DNA of 64,000 nucleotides from contig NZ_JQBX01000004.1 of the NCBI RefSeq assembly GCF_001437075.1, positions 1 to 64,000 on the forward strand, given 5' to 3'. Numbering within the stretch: the first letter of the stretch is position 1; every line of letters begins with the position of its first letter. Of this stretch, positions 48,726-57,461 are shown in pieces. This DNA is from Pediococcus stilesii. Lineage in GTDB: Bacteria; Bacillota; Bacilli; Lactobacillales; Lactobacillaceae. A program made the translations under genes and the position numbers. The notes below the pieces were generated by a model. The model worked only from the letters and a program-made list of their open reading frames with translations. It was not told where the DNA came from and did no database searches.

Positions 48726-50264
48726 ATGGAGCTTGAAATTGCCACTGTTAAGGCAATCCTTACAGAACATGATTTATTAAAAGAAATAAAAACAAATGGT
48801 ACAACATTAAATACCGGAGTTACTTATGATTCTAGGGTTGTAAAACCGAATGATATGTTCTTTTGCAAAGGAAATTTCAAACCAGAGTATTTATCAGTAG
48901 CCAAAGAAAAAGGTGCCACCGCGTACGTATCTGAGACTGAATATCCTGAAGGAGCCGGCATGACTGCAGTTATTGTAACGAACGTTACAAGAGCCATGGC
49001 GGTTCTTTCAGCTACATATTATGATTTTCCACAAAATGATTTGTATATTATTGGAATTACTGGAACGAAGGGTAAAACAAGTTCAGCTTACTTTACCCAC
49101 GCCATTTTGAATCAAAAATATCCCGGTCAAGTGGCCTTATTTTCAACGATTGATCGGATTGTGGGACCTAAAGCAGAAGATACGTTTAAGTCTGATTTAA
49201 CAACTCCCGAATCAATGAATTTATTTCATGATATGCGTCGAGCTGTTGATAATGGAATGAAATACTTGGTTATGGAAGTTTCTTCACAAGCGTATCTACG
49301 AGATCGAGTTTACGGTTTGAAATTCGATTGCGGGATTTTCTTAAACATTACTCCCGACCACATTGGGAGAAATGAACATAAGGATTTTGAAGACTATTTA
49401 CATTGTAAATTACAATTAATGGTTAATTCGAAGCGTTGTATCATTGATGCCGATACCGACCGATTTGAAGATGTTTTTGGTGCTGCGAAGGCAACTACCG
49501 AACCTGATCAAATATATCTGTTTAGTGCTGATACGGAGGCGGGTGGTGTTGACTTTAATATTCAAGATAATGAAGATGATCTTGCAGTAAATCGCTTTAC
49601 TATTGTTGATACCGATAATTCTCGCGGTTTGAATATTACCGGAGACTATGATTTAAATGTTGCCGGAGACTACAATCAAAGCAATGCAACGGCCGCTATC
49701 ATTGCGGCAGGTTTAGTGGGAGCAAACCACGAAGATGCAATTAATCCCTTATCTGAAATTGTGATTCCAGGAAGAATGGAACATTTAGAGATTGAAAACC
49801 ACGGGACCGTCTTCGTGGACTATGCGCATAACTACGCTAGCTTGCATGCACTACTGAAGTTTTTAAAGCATCAGTATCAAAATGGAAGGGTTATTGTAGT
49901 TGTTGGTAGTCCTGGAGATAAGGGAATTTCAAGACGAGCTGGTTTTGGGAAGGCGCTTAGCGAACAGGCTGATATTGCGTATTTAACGACGGACGACCCA
50001 GGGTTTGAAAAGCCTGAGAAAATTATCAAGCAAATTGAGTTAAGCATTGAACCAAATACGGTTGAAATTAAGGAAGTATTAGATCGTCGAGATGCGATCC
50101 AGCAAGCTATTGAGTTAAGTGGCAGTCAAGATGTAGTAGTTCTTGCCGGTAAAGGTGAGGATCCGTATCAAAAGATTGAGGGCGTTGATGAACCTTGGCC
50201 AACGGATATGGGAGTTGCAAAAGAAGTGAAGAGGGGATTAATTTATGGAAAGACCAACAAATAA
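48726..50264 (+). CDS. murE: UDP-MurNAc-tripeptide ligase, probable L-Lys type
   Basis: A 512-residue Mur ligase: ATP loop G-I-T-G-T-K-G-K-T-S-S near 115-125, L-T-T-P-E-S near 157 and H-N-Y-A-S-L near 365. The substrate-site region reads T-D-D-P-G rather than D-N-P-R, which fits L-Lys addition, not meso-DAP. That agrees with the D-Asp cross-bridge genes following. It overlaps the ligase gene by 20 bases. Confidence 0.9.
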   Translation: MELEIATVKAILTEHDLLKEIKTNGTTLNTGVTYDSRVVKPNDMFFCKGNFKPEYLSVAKEKGATAYVSETEYPEGAGMTAVIVTNVTRAMAVLSATYYDFPQNDLYIIGITGTKGKTSSAYFTHAILNQKYPGQVALFSTIDRIVGPKAEDTFKSDLTTPESMNLFHDMRRAVDNGMKYLVMEVSSQAYLRDRVYGLKFDCGIFLNITPDHIGRNEHKDFEDYLHCKLQLMVNSKRCIIDADTDRFEDVFGAAKATTEPDQIYLFSADTEAGGVDFNIQDNEDDLAVNRFTIVDTDNSRGLNITGDYDLNVAGDYNQSNATAAIIAAGLVGANHEDAINPLSEIVIPGRMEHLEIENHGTVFVDYAHNYASLHALLKFLKHQYQNGRVIVVVGSPGDKGISRRAGFGKALSEQADIAYLTTDDPGFEKPEKIIKQIELSIEPNTVEIKEVLDRRDAIQQAIELSGSQDVVVLAGKGEDPYQKIEGVDEPWPTDMGVAKEVKRGLIYGKTNK

Positions 50265-51501
50265 TTTTACACCGATACTTTTAGGTAGCGATTTTAACGC
50301 ATACGGAATGGCCCGTTCTTTTTATGAAATAACTGGTCGTCGAGTACAAGCGTTTGCCGGGACCGAGTTAGCACCGACACGATTTACCAATATAATCAAT
50401 GTTGAAATTATTCCCGGTTTTTCAGAAGATCCTGTTTTTATCGAATCAATGCGTAAAATTGCTAAAAAGTATGAAAATTCTGATGAAAAAGTAATTTTGT
50501 TAGGAATGGGTGACGGATACGCAGAATTAATTTCAAAACATAAAGACGAATTATCAAAAGTTTTTGTATGTCCATACATTGATTATGATTTGCTGAAGCA
50601 GCTAAATAATAAAGAACGATTTTATGCAATTTGTGATCAATATGGACTACCGTATCCGGCAACTCAATTTATTACGAAGGATCAGTACGAGAGCGGTAAA
50701 AAGTTCGTTTCACCGTTTGACTTTCCGGTGGCTTTAAAACCGGCAGATAGCGTGGAGTGGCTTGATATTCATTTCGAAGGACGAAAAAAAGCTTTTCGAA
50801 TTAAGACACAAGAAGAACTGGACGATATCATTGGTAAAATATACGATAATGGATATAAATCGGATTTGATTTTGCAAGATTTTATTCCAGGCGATGACAG
50901 TAACATGCGGGTTTTGAACGCTTACGTTGATCAAAATCATGAAGTTAAGATGATGTGTTTGGGACATCCGCTACTTGAAGACCCAGCACCTTCGGCAATT
51001 GGAAACTATGTCACAATTATTCCAGAGTTTAATCAAGAAATTTATGACACTGTAAAGAAGTTCTTGGAAAGTATTAATTATGTCGGTTATGCGAATTTTG
51101 ATATGAAGTATGATCATCGAGATGGCAAATTTAAGCTATTTGAAATTAACATTCGACAAGGACGCAGTAGTTTCTTTGTAACCCTTAATGGCTATAACCT
51201 GGCAAAATGGGTGGTTGATGACCGAGTAAACAATACGTTATCCGATCGAGAAACGGTATATGCGAACGATGTTCCAGAAAACCGCAAGCTTTGGTTAGGA
51301 GTACCTGTAAAGGTATTTAAAAAGTATGCAAAAGATAATGAAGATAAAAAAGCCGCCCTTGACCTAATTGACCGCGATCAGTATGGATTTACGGCTGTCT
51401 ATGATGATGATATGAATTTTAAGCGTAGTCTGCTTATTTGGTGGATGAATCATAATTATGTTAAAAACTTTAAGAAGTATTTTAAAGAGAACAAGGGGTA
51501 G
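50245..51501 (+). CDS. ATP-grasp D-aspartate ligase for wall cross-bridge
   Basis: A 418-residue ATP-grasp enzyme like Asl of Enterococcus faecium: N-terminal L-G-S-D-F-N-A-Y-G-M-A-R, a P-V-A-L-K-P-A-D-S lysine loop near 163 and an F-E-I-N-I-R-Q-G-R-S-S metal/ATP segment near 300. It attaches D-Asp to the L-Lys side chain of the wall precursor. Placed between murE and the racemase that makes its substrate, which supports the call. Confidence 0.88.
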   Translation: MERPTNNFTPILLGSDFNAYGMARSFYEITGRRVQAFAGTELAPTRFTNIINVEIIPGFSEDPVFIESMRKIAKKYENSDEKVILLGMGDGYAELISKHKDELSKVFVCPYIDYDLLKQLNNKERFYAICDQYGLPYPATQFITKDQYESGKKFVSPFDFPVALKPADSVEWLDIHFEGRKKAFRIKTQEELDDIIGKIYDNGYKSDLILQDFIPGDDSNMRVLNAYVDQNHEVKMMCLGHPLLEDPAPSAIGNYVTIIPEFNQEIYDTVKKFLESINYVGYANFDMKYDHRDGKFKLFEINIRQGRSSFFVTLNGYNLAKWVVDDRVNNTLSDRETVYANDVPENRKLWLGVPVKVFKKYAKDNEDKKAALDLIDRDQYGFTAVYDDDMNFKRSLLIWWMNHNYVKNFKKYFKENKG

Positions 51502-51504
51502 TTA

Positions 51505-52215
51505 ATGATGGAAAAGTTCTTTACAATCATTGGTGGAATGGGAACACCGGCAACTGAAAGTTATATCCGATTGCTAAATTCCAGAACACCAGCACATCGC
51601 GATCAAGATTATTTAGACTACATTCTAGTTAATCACGCAACCGTGCCGGATCGTTCGACTTATTTAATGGATAATACTAAGCCCAATCCATATCCTGACT
51701 TATTGGATGACATTAAAATTCAAAGTAAATTAGACCCAGCTTTTTTTGTGATTGCTTGCAACACCGCGCATTACTTTTATGATGACTTACAAAAAGCAAC
51801 CAAGATTCCAATCGTCCACATGCCACGTGAAACGGTTAAACATATTCGAGAGGAATATCCTGCCGCAAAAAGAATTGGTATTATTGGGACACCAGGAACA
51901 ACCAGCGACGGCATCTATGATCGTGAACTGCTGGCTCAGGGTTATGAGGTTGTTAAACCAACGGAAGAAATCCAGAAATTGACAAACAAATTAATTTTTA
52001 ACGACATTAAAGAAAAAAATTATGTTGATGATGAGTTATTTTATCGAATTTTAAAAATGATGATTGAAGAACAAAAGTCAGATGTTGTTATTTTGGGATG
52101 TACAGAGTTATCGTATGCCCAAGAATTGGCACATCGTCATAATTATCCAATTGCGGATTCGCAATCGGTTTTGGTCAATAAATCGATTGAATTGGCATTA
52201 GCACTCCGAAAATAA
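51505..52215 (+). CDS. racD: Aspartate racemase
   Basis: A 236-residue Asp/Glu racemase with the two catalytic Cys residues in A-C-N-T-A-H near 86 and G-C-T-E-L-S near 198, and the G-G-M-G-T start. It supplies D-Asp for the ligase four bases upstream. Two adjacent ATG codons are possible starts. The operon ends in a terminator. Confidence 0.92.
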   Translation: MMEKFFTIIGGMGTPATESYIRLLNSRTPAHRDQDYLDYILVNHATVPDRSTYLMDNTKPNPYPDLLDDIKIQSKLDPAFFVIACNTAHYFYDDLQKATKIPIVHMPRETVKHIREEYPAAKRIGIIGTPGTTSDGIYDRELLAQGYEVVKPTEEIQKLTNKLIFNDIKEKNYVDDELFYRILKMMIEEQKSDVVILGCTELSYAQELAHRHNYPIADSQSVLVNKSIELALALRK

Positions 52216-52224
52216 TTAAACACG

Positions 52225-52266
52225 AAAAGTTGAGACGTCTATCAGAGTGCCGTCTCAACTTTTTAC
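52225..52266 (+). terminator. Terminator of the wall operon
   Basis: A 13-bp stem AAAAGTTGAGACG/CGTCTCAACTTTT with a 13-base loop and T-run closes the asnB-murE-ligase-racD unit. Confidence 0.92.
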
Positions 52267-52281
52267 TTATGGGGAAGACAT

Positions 52282-53097
52282 ATGAGTAAAAGAAAAAGAA
52301 AAAAGCAATCCAGTAATACTAGTTTTTGGTTGGTAATTATTTTGGCAGTTTTTGCGTTCTTCTTTAAGGGCGGAGATATTCATCAATTAGCCAATAATCT
52401 TACTAATCAATTTATTCCTGGTAATTCAAAAACCGTGAAAAGCGTTGAGGATAATCGCTTATCACAGTTAACTTTTAAATCCGGCGGTACTGCCTACGTT
52501 TTTGTAAATAATAATAAAAGTGACCTAAATGCAAAGGACTGGAAGCAAAATCAAATCGTCTATGGTAATTTAGATCGACTAAATCGGACAACGCAGGCGA
52601 CTGGTTATCTAAGCCGGGCCAATTTAGTAAAGTCGAACACGCGTACTAGTCAAACTTGGAATCCAACCGGGTGGCATCAAAAAAGACTAAAAATTAATGG
52701 AAAAATGGTTGAAATTCAGAATCGAGGGCACTTATTAGCCTATTCAATCACCGGTAAGTTTGATAATAACGGTCGCTATAATCCTCGAAAGTTAGGATCA
52801 CTAGATAACCCTAAAAATTTGGCAACGCAAACGGCTTTTAGTAATCAGCAAACAATGCAGATTTTTGAAGAACGGGTTCGTAACGCATTGGCGAAAAATA
52901 AAAAAGTGATCTATAAAGTTTCAACTGTTTTCAAAGGTAATGGGTTAATGCCAATTGGATACCATGCTGAGGCACTTTCAACTGATGGAACATTGAACTT
53001 CAATGTATTTGTTTGGAACGTACAGCCAGGAGTTCAATTTGATTATAATACAGGGCGCTCAAGGGTTGATCGAAGTATGACCGTTCGAAGTAATTAG
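52282..53097 (+). CDS. Membrane-anchored DNA/RNA non-specific endonuclease
   Basis: A 271-residue protein: basic tail, one TM helix (about 15-30), then a beta-beta-alpha-metal nuclease of the EndA/NucA type with N-R-G-H-L-L-A-Y near 149 in place of the usual D-R-G-H and an N-L-A-T-Q-T-A-F-S-N-Q metal segment near 175. In streptococci EndA degrades one strand during DNA uptake; here a role in competence or nutrient use is inferred. Confidence 0.88.
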   Translation: MSKRKRKKQSSNTSFWLVIILAVFAFFFKGGDIHQLANNLTNQFIPGNSKTVKSVEDNRLSQLTFKSGGTAYVFVNNNKSDLNAKDWKQNQIVYGNLDRLNRTTQATGYLSRANLVKSNTRTSQTWNPTGWHQKRLKINGKMVEIQNRGHLLAYSITGKFDNNGRYNPRKLGSLDNPKNLATQTAFSNQQTMQIFEERVRNALAKNKKVIYKVSTVFKGNGLMPIGYHAEALSTDGTLNFNVFVWNVQPGVQFDYNTGRSRVDRSMTVRSN

Positions 53098-53104
53098 AGA
53101 GCCT

Positions 53105-53149
53105 AAAAAGATATTTGACGAAATAATTCTTTGTCAGATATCTTTTTTA
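53105..53149 (+). terminator. Terminator
   Basis: AAAGATATTTGAC pairs with GTCAGATATCTTT with one unpaired offset, followed by a T-run; ends the nuclease transcript. Confidence 0.85.
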
Positions 53150-53240
53150 TTAGTTTTGGAATAAATTCCGATTTATAAAACAATTCATTTTTAAGAATTA
53201 ATTATAATGAGTGTAAATGGCAAATAGATTGGAGAGCTAA

Positions 53241-54050
53241 ATGACTTTTAAAATAGTGGCGATTGATGTTGATGATACTTTGTTAAATTCAAAAGGGGAA
53301 ATATTAGATTCAACAAAAGTAGTTATCAAAAAGACGCTAGAAAAAGGTATTAAGGTAGTACTGTGTACAGGTCGGCCGCTCGTCGGCGTATCGAATTTTT
53401 GGCGTGAGTTAGAAATTGACGGATTAGATCAGTATGTAATTACGTTTAATGGTGCAGTGATTGAATCAGTGGGTGGTGAGATAGTCTCTAAATTGGTTTT
53501 AAACAATACGGATTATCGCGAATTAGTTAGTTTTGCTGATCAACATAATTTGCCATATAACGTTTTAGATGATGATGGCAACATTTATACTAGTAATCTT
53601 GATGTGAACCGAATTACTGTAATTCAAGCTTGGGAGAATCAAGCTGGTGTTTTGGTACGCACGCCGGATCAATTGTCAGATGATTTTTCAATTGTTAAGG
53701 GAATTTTCGTTGGCGAAGATGCAGAACTTGATCAAATGGAAGACAAAGTACATGCAACGTTCGATGAAAAATTTTATGTTGTACGGGCGGCTAAAAATTT
53801 TCTTGAGGTTATGCATAAAGACGTTAATAAAGGGCGTGCCTTAAAGAAATTAGCCGAAAAATTAAATGTTAAGCCCGATGAAGTGATTGTTTTTGGAGAC
53901 GAACTTAATGACTTACCAATGTTTGAATTTGCGGGAATGGCGGTTGCGATGGGGAATGGATCCGAATTTATTAAAAGCCATGCAGATTTTATAACGAATT
54001 CGAATGATAAAGATGGAATTGCAGTTGCAATGAATAAATTTGTTCTTTAA
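53241..54050 (+). CDS. Cof-type HAD phosphatase (YidA-like)
   Basis: A 269-residue HAD-IIB enzyme: D-V-D-D-T at residues 8-12, T-G-R-P near 44, K-G-R-A-L near 195 and G-D-E-L-N-D near 217. It resembles YidA-type sugar phosphatases; substrate not assignable. TTGGAGAG precedes ATG. About 30 percent similar in pattern to the HAD gene at 42.6 kb but not a close duplicate. Confidence 0.92.
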   Translation: MTFKIVAIDVDDTLLNSKGEILDSTKVVIKKTLEKGIKVVLCTGRPLVGVSNFWRELEIDGLDQYVITFNGAVIESVGGEIVSKLVLNNTDYRELVSFADQHNLPYNVLDDDGNIYTSNLDVNRITVIQAWENQAGVLVRTPDQLSDDFSIVKGIFVGEDAELDQMEDKVHATFDEKFYVVRAAKNFLEVMHKDVNKGRALKKLAEKLNVKPDEVIVFGDELNDLPMFEFAGMAVAMGNGSEFIKSHADFITNSNDKDGIAVAMNKFVL

Positions 54051-54183
54051 AAAGTTTTACTTACTTTTAGCAAGTGTGGTATCATCATTAAAGTTCATAA
54101 GGGTAGCCAAGTCGTTTGGCATTATTTTTCTTAATAGTCATGTTATCCTTATCGTGAAATATAAGTTACGGGGGGCATCTGCC

Positions 54184-55152
54184 ATGAATAAAAATTTAAC
54201 TGGGTTACACCATATTACAGCTATAACTTCTAGCGCACCAAAAATGTTTAAATTTATGACCGAAGTGATGGGATTACATTTGATCAAAAAGACCGTTAAT
54301 CAAGATGATATTCGTACCTATCACCTATATTTTACTGATGACATGGGAAATCCGGGAACGGATATTACTTTTTTTGATTTTCCCGGATTGATCCAGGGAG
54401 CGAAGGGCAAGAACGAAATAACGCGAATTGGCTTCCGAGTTCCATCAGACGCTGCGCTCGATTTTTGGCAAAATCGGTTTGACGAATTTAAAGTTGAACA
54501 CGAAGAAATTTATACTGAATTTGGGAGTAAAGTTTTAAATTTTTACGATTTTGATCATGAGCATTATCAGTTGATTTCGGATGAGAATAATAGTGGTGTG
54601 GCCGGTGGAACGCCATATCGCTACAGTCCTGTACCAGAAGAGTATGCGATTGTTGGACTTGGGGCTCCAATGGTGTCAGTTGATTATCCCGTTGAACTTG
54701 ACCATGTCTTGACTGAAGTGATGGGTTTCACCAAAAAGGAAACGGCAGAAAATGGCTTAGTGTTATACGAGCTTCATGATGGTGGTCACGGTGCACAGGT
54801 TATTATGGAGACGGTTAAAAGCTCGGTGCCTGATGAGCTTCAAGCTTATGGAAATGTCCATCACGTTGCTTTTAGAACCGAAGATGAGGAGTCATTACGT
54901 TATTGGATTGATCGTATTCAAAGCGTACCTCTTGCCTCTTCAGGGTTTGTTGATCGCTTTTATTTCAAGTCGGAATACTTCCGTCCAGGACGGGGAGTGC
55001 TTTTTGAAATCGCAACTGATGGCCCTGGTTTCTTACTTGATGAAACGTATGAGGAGGCCGGAGTGCATTTAGAACTTCCACCTTTCTTGGAAGAACAACG
55101 TGCTGATATTGAAGCAAATCTCACTCCATTTAATACTGATAAGAAGGAATAA
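54184..55152 (+). CDS. Ring-cleaving dioxygenase-like VOC protein (MhqO type)
   Basis: A 322-residue glyoxalase/VOC protein with two repeats. Metal ligands are expected in G-L-H-H-I-T near residue 7 and G-N-V-H-H-V-A-F near 220, with E near 275. It resembles MhqO-type hydroquinone dioxygenases of Bacillus, which handle quinone stress. ATG 54184 has GGGGGG upstream; the long upstream extension is rejected. An MhqD-like hydrolase follows at once. Confidence 0.88.
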   Translation: MNKNLTGLHHITAITSSAPKMFKFMTEVMGLHLIKKTVNQDDIRTYHLYFTDDMGNPGTDITFFDFPGLIQGAKGKNEITRIGFRVPSDAALDFWQNRFDEFKVEHEEIYTEFGSKVLNFYDFDHEHYQLISDENNSGVAGGTPYRYSPVPEEYAIVGLGAPMVSVDYPVELDHVLTEVMGFTKKETAENGLVLYELHDGGHGAQVIMETVKSSVPDELQAYGNVHHVAFRTEDEESLRYWIDRIQSVPLASSGFVDRFYFKSEYFRPGRGVLFEIATDGPGFLLDETYEEAGVHLELPPFLEEQRADIEANLTPFNTDKKE

Positions 55153-55155
55153 CTA

Positions 55156-55764
55156 ATGGCAGAAACTTTTGTATATTATAAAGAGGGATCAAATAAGGAT
55201 ATTCCGGTTGTTTTATTACACGGAACCGGTGGAACCGAATCGGATCTAACAACCATTGCCGATTTTTTATTCACAGATAGTCCGCAAATTGGTATTCGTG
55301 GCCGATTGCTGGAGAATGGATACACTAGGTACTTTACTCACGATGAAAATGGTGGCTTTGATCTTAAAAGCCTTGACGTTGAAACTAATTGGTTGATGGA
55401 TGAGATTGCCTCGCAGATAACGAGCCGCAATTTAAAGACTGAGAGAGCAGTTATTATTGGTTACTCTAACGGTGCTAATATTGCAATTAATGCCTGGCTA
55501 AAAGGAAGAAATCCGATTAAGAATGGAGTTCTTTTTCATCCAATGCTTATAGAAGAGAATCCAATGGATGTGTCACTATCAAATTTAAATCTCTGGATGT
55601 CTTTTGGTACGCAAGATAGTTTTGTGTCTTCCGATAATTTTGATAGATTGTTGGTTGAATTGTCTGGAGCAAAAATCAAAGTTTTTAGAAACGAACAACC
55701 CCACGCGATTAGTGAGGCAGAACTACTATCAGCCCAAAGTTGGGCAATTGATTTGCTTAAATAG
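55156..55764 (+). CDS. Alpha/beta hydrolase, MhqD-like carboxylesterase
   Basis: A 202-residue hydrolase: L-L-H-G-T-G-G near 21-27, nucleophile Ser in G-Y-S-N-G near 104 and the catalytic His in Q-P-H-A near 180. It matches the MhqD/phospholipase-carboxylesterase family. Three bases separate it from the VOC gene, the same pairing as mhqO-mhqD, so quinone or aromatic stress response is the probable role. Confidence 0.88.
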   Translation: MAETFVYYKEGSNKDIPVVLLHGTGGTESDLTTIADFLFTDSPQIGIRGRLLENGYTRYFTHDENGGFDLKSLDVETNWLMDEIASQITSRNLKTERAVIIGYSNGANIAINAWLKGRNPIKNGVLFHPMLIEENPMDVSLSNLNLWMSFGTQDSFVSSDNFDRLLVELSGAKIKVFRNEQPHAISEAELLSAQSWAIDLLK

Positions 55765-55769
55765 GAAGT

Positions 55770-55804
55770 GGCTTGTACATCAAGTAGGTGTGCAGGCCGT
55801 TTTT
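55770..55804 (+). terminator. Terminator of the mhqO/mhqD-like unit
   Basis: A 9-bp stem with wobbles (55770-55778 with 55790-55798) followed by TTTTT. Confidence 0.7.
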
Positions 55805-55943
55805 AGTAGTACTAAATAATTAACTTTAGTCTATATTTAAAAGTTTTAATCTAGTTGTTCATGTTTTTATGGTATTTAAATAAAAAGATAGCGTGAGGCT
55901 CTGATTTAAAAACTCTTCGGCCGCAACTATATTAATGTGAGAA

Positions 55944-55985
55944 TTAAAAATCACTTGGCCCAATTAAGGACAAGTGATTTTTAAA
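55944..55985. terminator. Bidirectional terminator-like hairpin
   Basis: A perfect 13-bp stem TAAAAATCACTTG/CAAGTGATTTTTA with a 13-base loop in the 390-base gene-free stretch before tRNA-Gly. It has no adjacent gene to end, so it may be left from a lost element. Confidence 0.75.
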
Positions 55986-56013
55986 TTATTTCGGCAATAG
56001 CTTAGTTCTGCCG

Positions 56014-56035
56014 AGGGGGCAGACAGGGGGCAGAC
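56014..56035. repeat. Tandem 11-bp G-rich repeat near tRNA-Gly
   Basis: Two exact copies of AGGGGGCAGAC (56014-56024, 56025-56035) followed by a T-run. The 11-base period and setting behind a hairpin match the repeats at the prophage right end (37526-37556). Possibly integrase arm sites of a lost element using tRNA-Gly. The remainder of 55805-56157 shows no gene. Confidence 0.5.
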
Positions 56036-56157
56036 TTTTTTAATTCATATGATATTCATATAACCAACTATTTTTAAAAATAGTCGTAAAACACTGATAC
56101 ACCAACGTTTATAGTTATTACACATTTTTCATATTAATTTCTCAAGACATACAAAAA

Positions 56158-56228
56158 AGCGAATGACGGGAATCGAACCCGCGACACAAGCTTGGGAAGC
56201 TTGAATTTTACCACTAAACTACATTCGC
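56158..56228 (-). tRNA. tRNA-Gly (CCC)
   Basis: A complete 71-base tRNA on the minus strand: acceptor GCGAATG/CATTCGC, D-arm with GTGG, anticodon stem CAAGC/GCTTG with loop TTCCCAA (anticodon CCC), T-arm with loop TTCGATT and discriminator T. CCA is not encoded. The CCC isoacceptor reads GGG codons. Confidence 0.96.
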
Positions 56229-56348
56229 ATGCTTTTAATTTTAGCTCTATTCTTTAAAAAAGTAAAGTTGTCAAAGTATAAATATCATTTTTAGAAAAAA
56301 ACACACAAACCAGTTATAATAGACGGTAGCAAGAAAGTGGAGGGAATT

Positions 56349-57194
56349 ATGATAAAAACAACTTTTGAATTTGATGAAGAATTACGCGTAAACCGGTTAG
56401 GTTATGGGACAATGCAGTTGCCGGGCCCCGGTGTATGGGGTCCAAGTGCGGATCCTCAAAATGCCGTAACGGTCCTTGATAGCGTCCTTAATAGTGATGT
56501 TAATTTTATTGATACCGCGGATTCATATGGACCTTTTTATGCTAATTTGTATCTAAAAAAAGCATTGGCAAACTATGATGGACCACATAAGATGATTGCC
56601 AGTAAAGTAGGTTTTACACGCCAAGGGCCTGACATTTGGAGTGTGGTCGGGGATCCAAATTACTTAAGACAGCAGATAGAGTTAAATCTTTGGTCGCTCG
56701 GACTGGAGCAGATTGATTTAATGCAATTACATCGAATTGATCCGCGCTTTTCGATTGAAGAACAAGTTGGCGTACTTGCCGATATGCAAAAAGAGGGTAA
56801 AATTAAGCACATTGGTCTCAGTCAGGTTAGCGTTGAGGAAATAAAGCGAGCACAATCCGTGGCTAAAATTTCCTCAATTCAAAACCGTTATAATTTAATT
56901 GATCGGAAAGATGAGGACGTTTTACATTTTGCAGAGGAAAATCACATGGCGTTTATTCCATGGTTCCCGTTAGCAACCGGAAAATTAGCAAATGATGATA
57001 ACAGCTTATTGAACCAGATTGCTCAAAATCATCTCGCAACTCCGAGTCAAATTGCTTTGGCATGGCTTCTGCAAAAATCTGATGTAATCTTACCTATTCC
57101 TGGAACCTCTAATGTAGAACATTTCGAGAGCAATATTCAGGCGGCGTATATCACTCTTTCGGATGATGAGTTTTTAGCATTAGATCAACTATAA
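56349..57194 (+). CDS. Aldo/keto reductase
   Basis: A 281-residue NADPH-dependent oxidoreductase. Catalytic residues fall in F-I-D-T-A-D-S-Y-G near 57-65, S-K-V-G near 87 and Q-L-H-R near 121. The W-L-L-Q-K-S-x-x-I-L-P-I-P-G-T-S segment near 235-250 binds cofactor. GTGGAGGG precedes ATG 56349. The carbonyl substrate is unknown. Monocistronic, upstream of the argS leader. Confidence 0.92.
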   Translation: MIKTTFEFDEELRVNRLGYGTMQLPGPGVWGPSADPQNAVTVLDSVLNSDVNFIDTADSYGPFYANLYLKKALANYDGPHKMIASKVGFTRQGPDIWSVVGDPNYLRQQIELNLWSLGLEQIDLMQLHRIDPRFSIEEQVGVLADMQKEGKIKHIGLSQVSVEEIKRAQSVAKISSIQNRYNLIDRKDEDVLHFAEENHMAFIPWFPLATGKLANDDNSLLNQIAQNHLATPSQIALAWLLQKSDVILPIPGTSNVEHFESNIQAAYITLSDDEFLALDQL

Positions 57195-57236
57195 AATATA
57201 TTGGAATTAGACTCATTTTTTGGTACAATATATGAA

Positions 57237-57438
57237 ATAGCGGGATAGTAGTAATCTCTTGTTGTGTTTAAGCGAGCCTGTATTTGGTGGAAGTCAGGTA
57301 TATAGCAGAGATGAAGGCGTGATTTCGTGAAACTTAAATATATCAATAGAGTGGATTATTTTAATCAATTAGAGTGGTACCGCGGGTAAATAACTCGTCT
57401 CTTACATTATTATTCTTATAATGTGAGAGACTTTTTTA
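57237..57438 (+). promoter_or_regulatory. T-box riboswitch leader of argS
   Basis: A tRNA-sensing leader: stem I with AGTA near 57249 and the apical TTGGTGGAAG element, the T-box motif AGAGTGGTACCGCGGGT (57371-57387), then a 14-bp terminator (57397-57410 with 57418-57431) with T-run. Uncharged tRNA-Arg should favour the antiterminator and argS expression. An AGA triplet at 57307-57309 is a possible specifier, which I cannot confirm. Confidence 0.93.
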
Positions 57439-57461
57439 TTTCCGCAGAAAGTGAGGGAACT

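Noticed and set aside
54040-54183. N-terminal extension of the VOC dioxygenase
   Set aside because: Forty-eight hydrophobic/basic residues without ribosome site, overlapping the upstream gene; ATG 54184 has a good site and family-like start.
57423-57461. GTG start for argS
   Set aside because: It lies within the T-box terminator stem and gives an N-terminus unlike ArgRS; ATG 57462 has a ribosome site.
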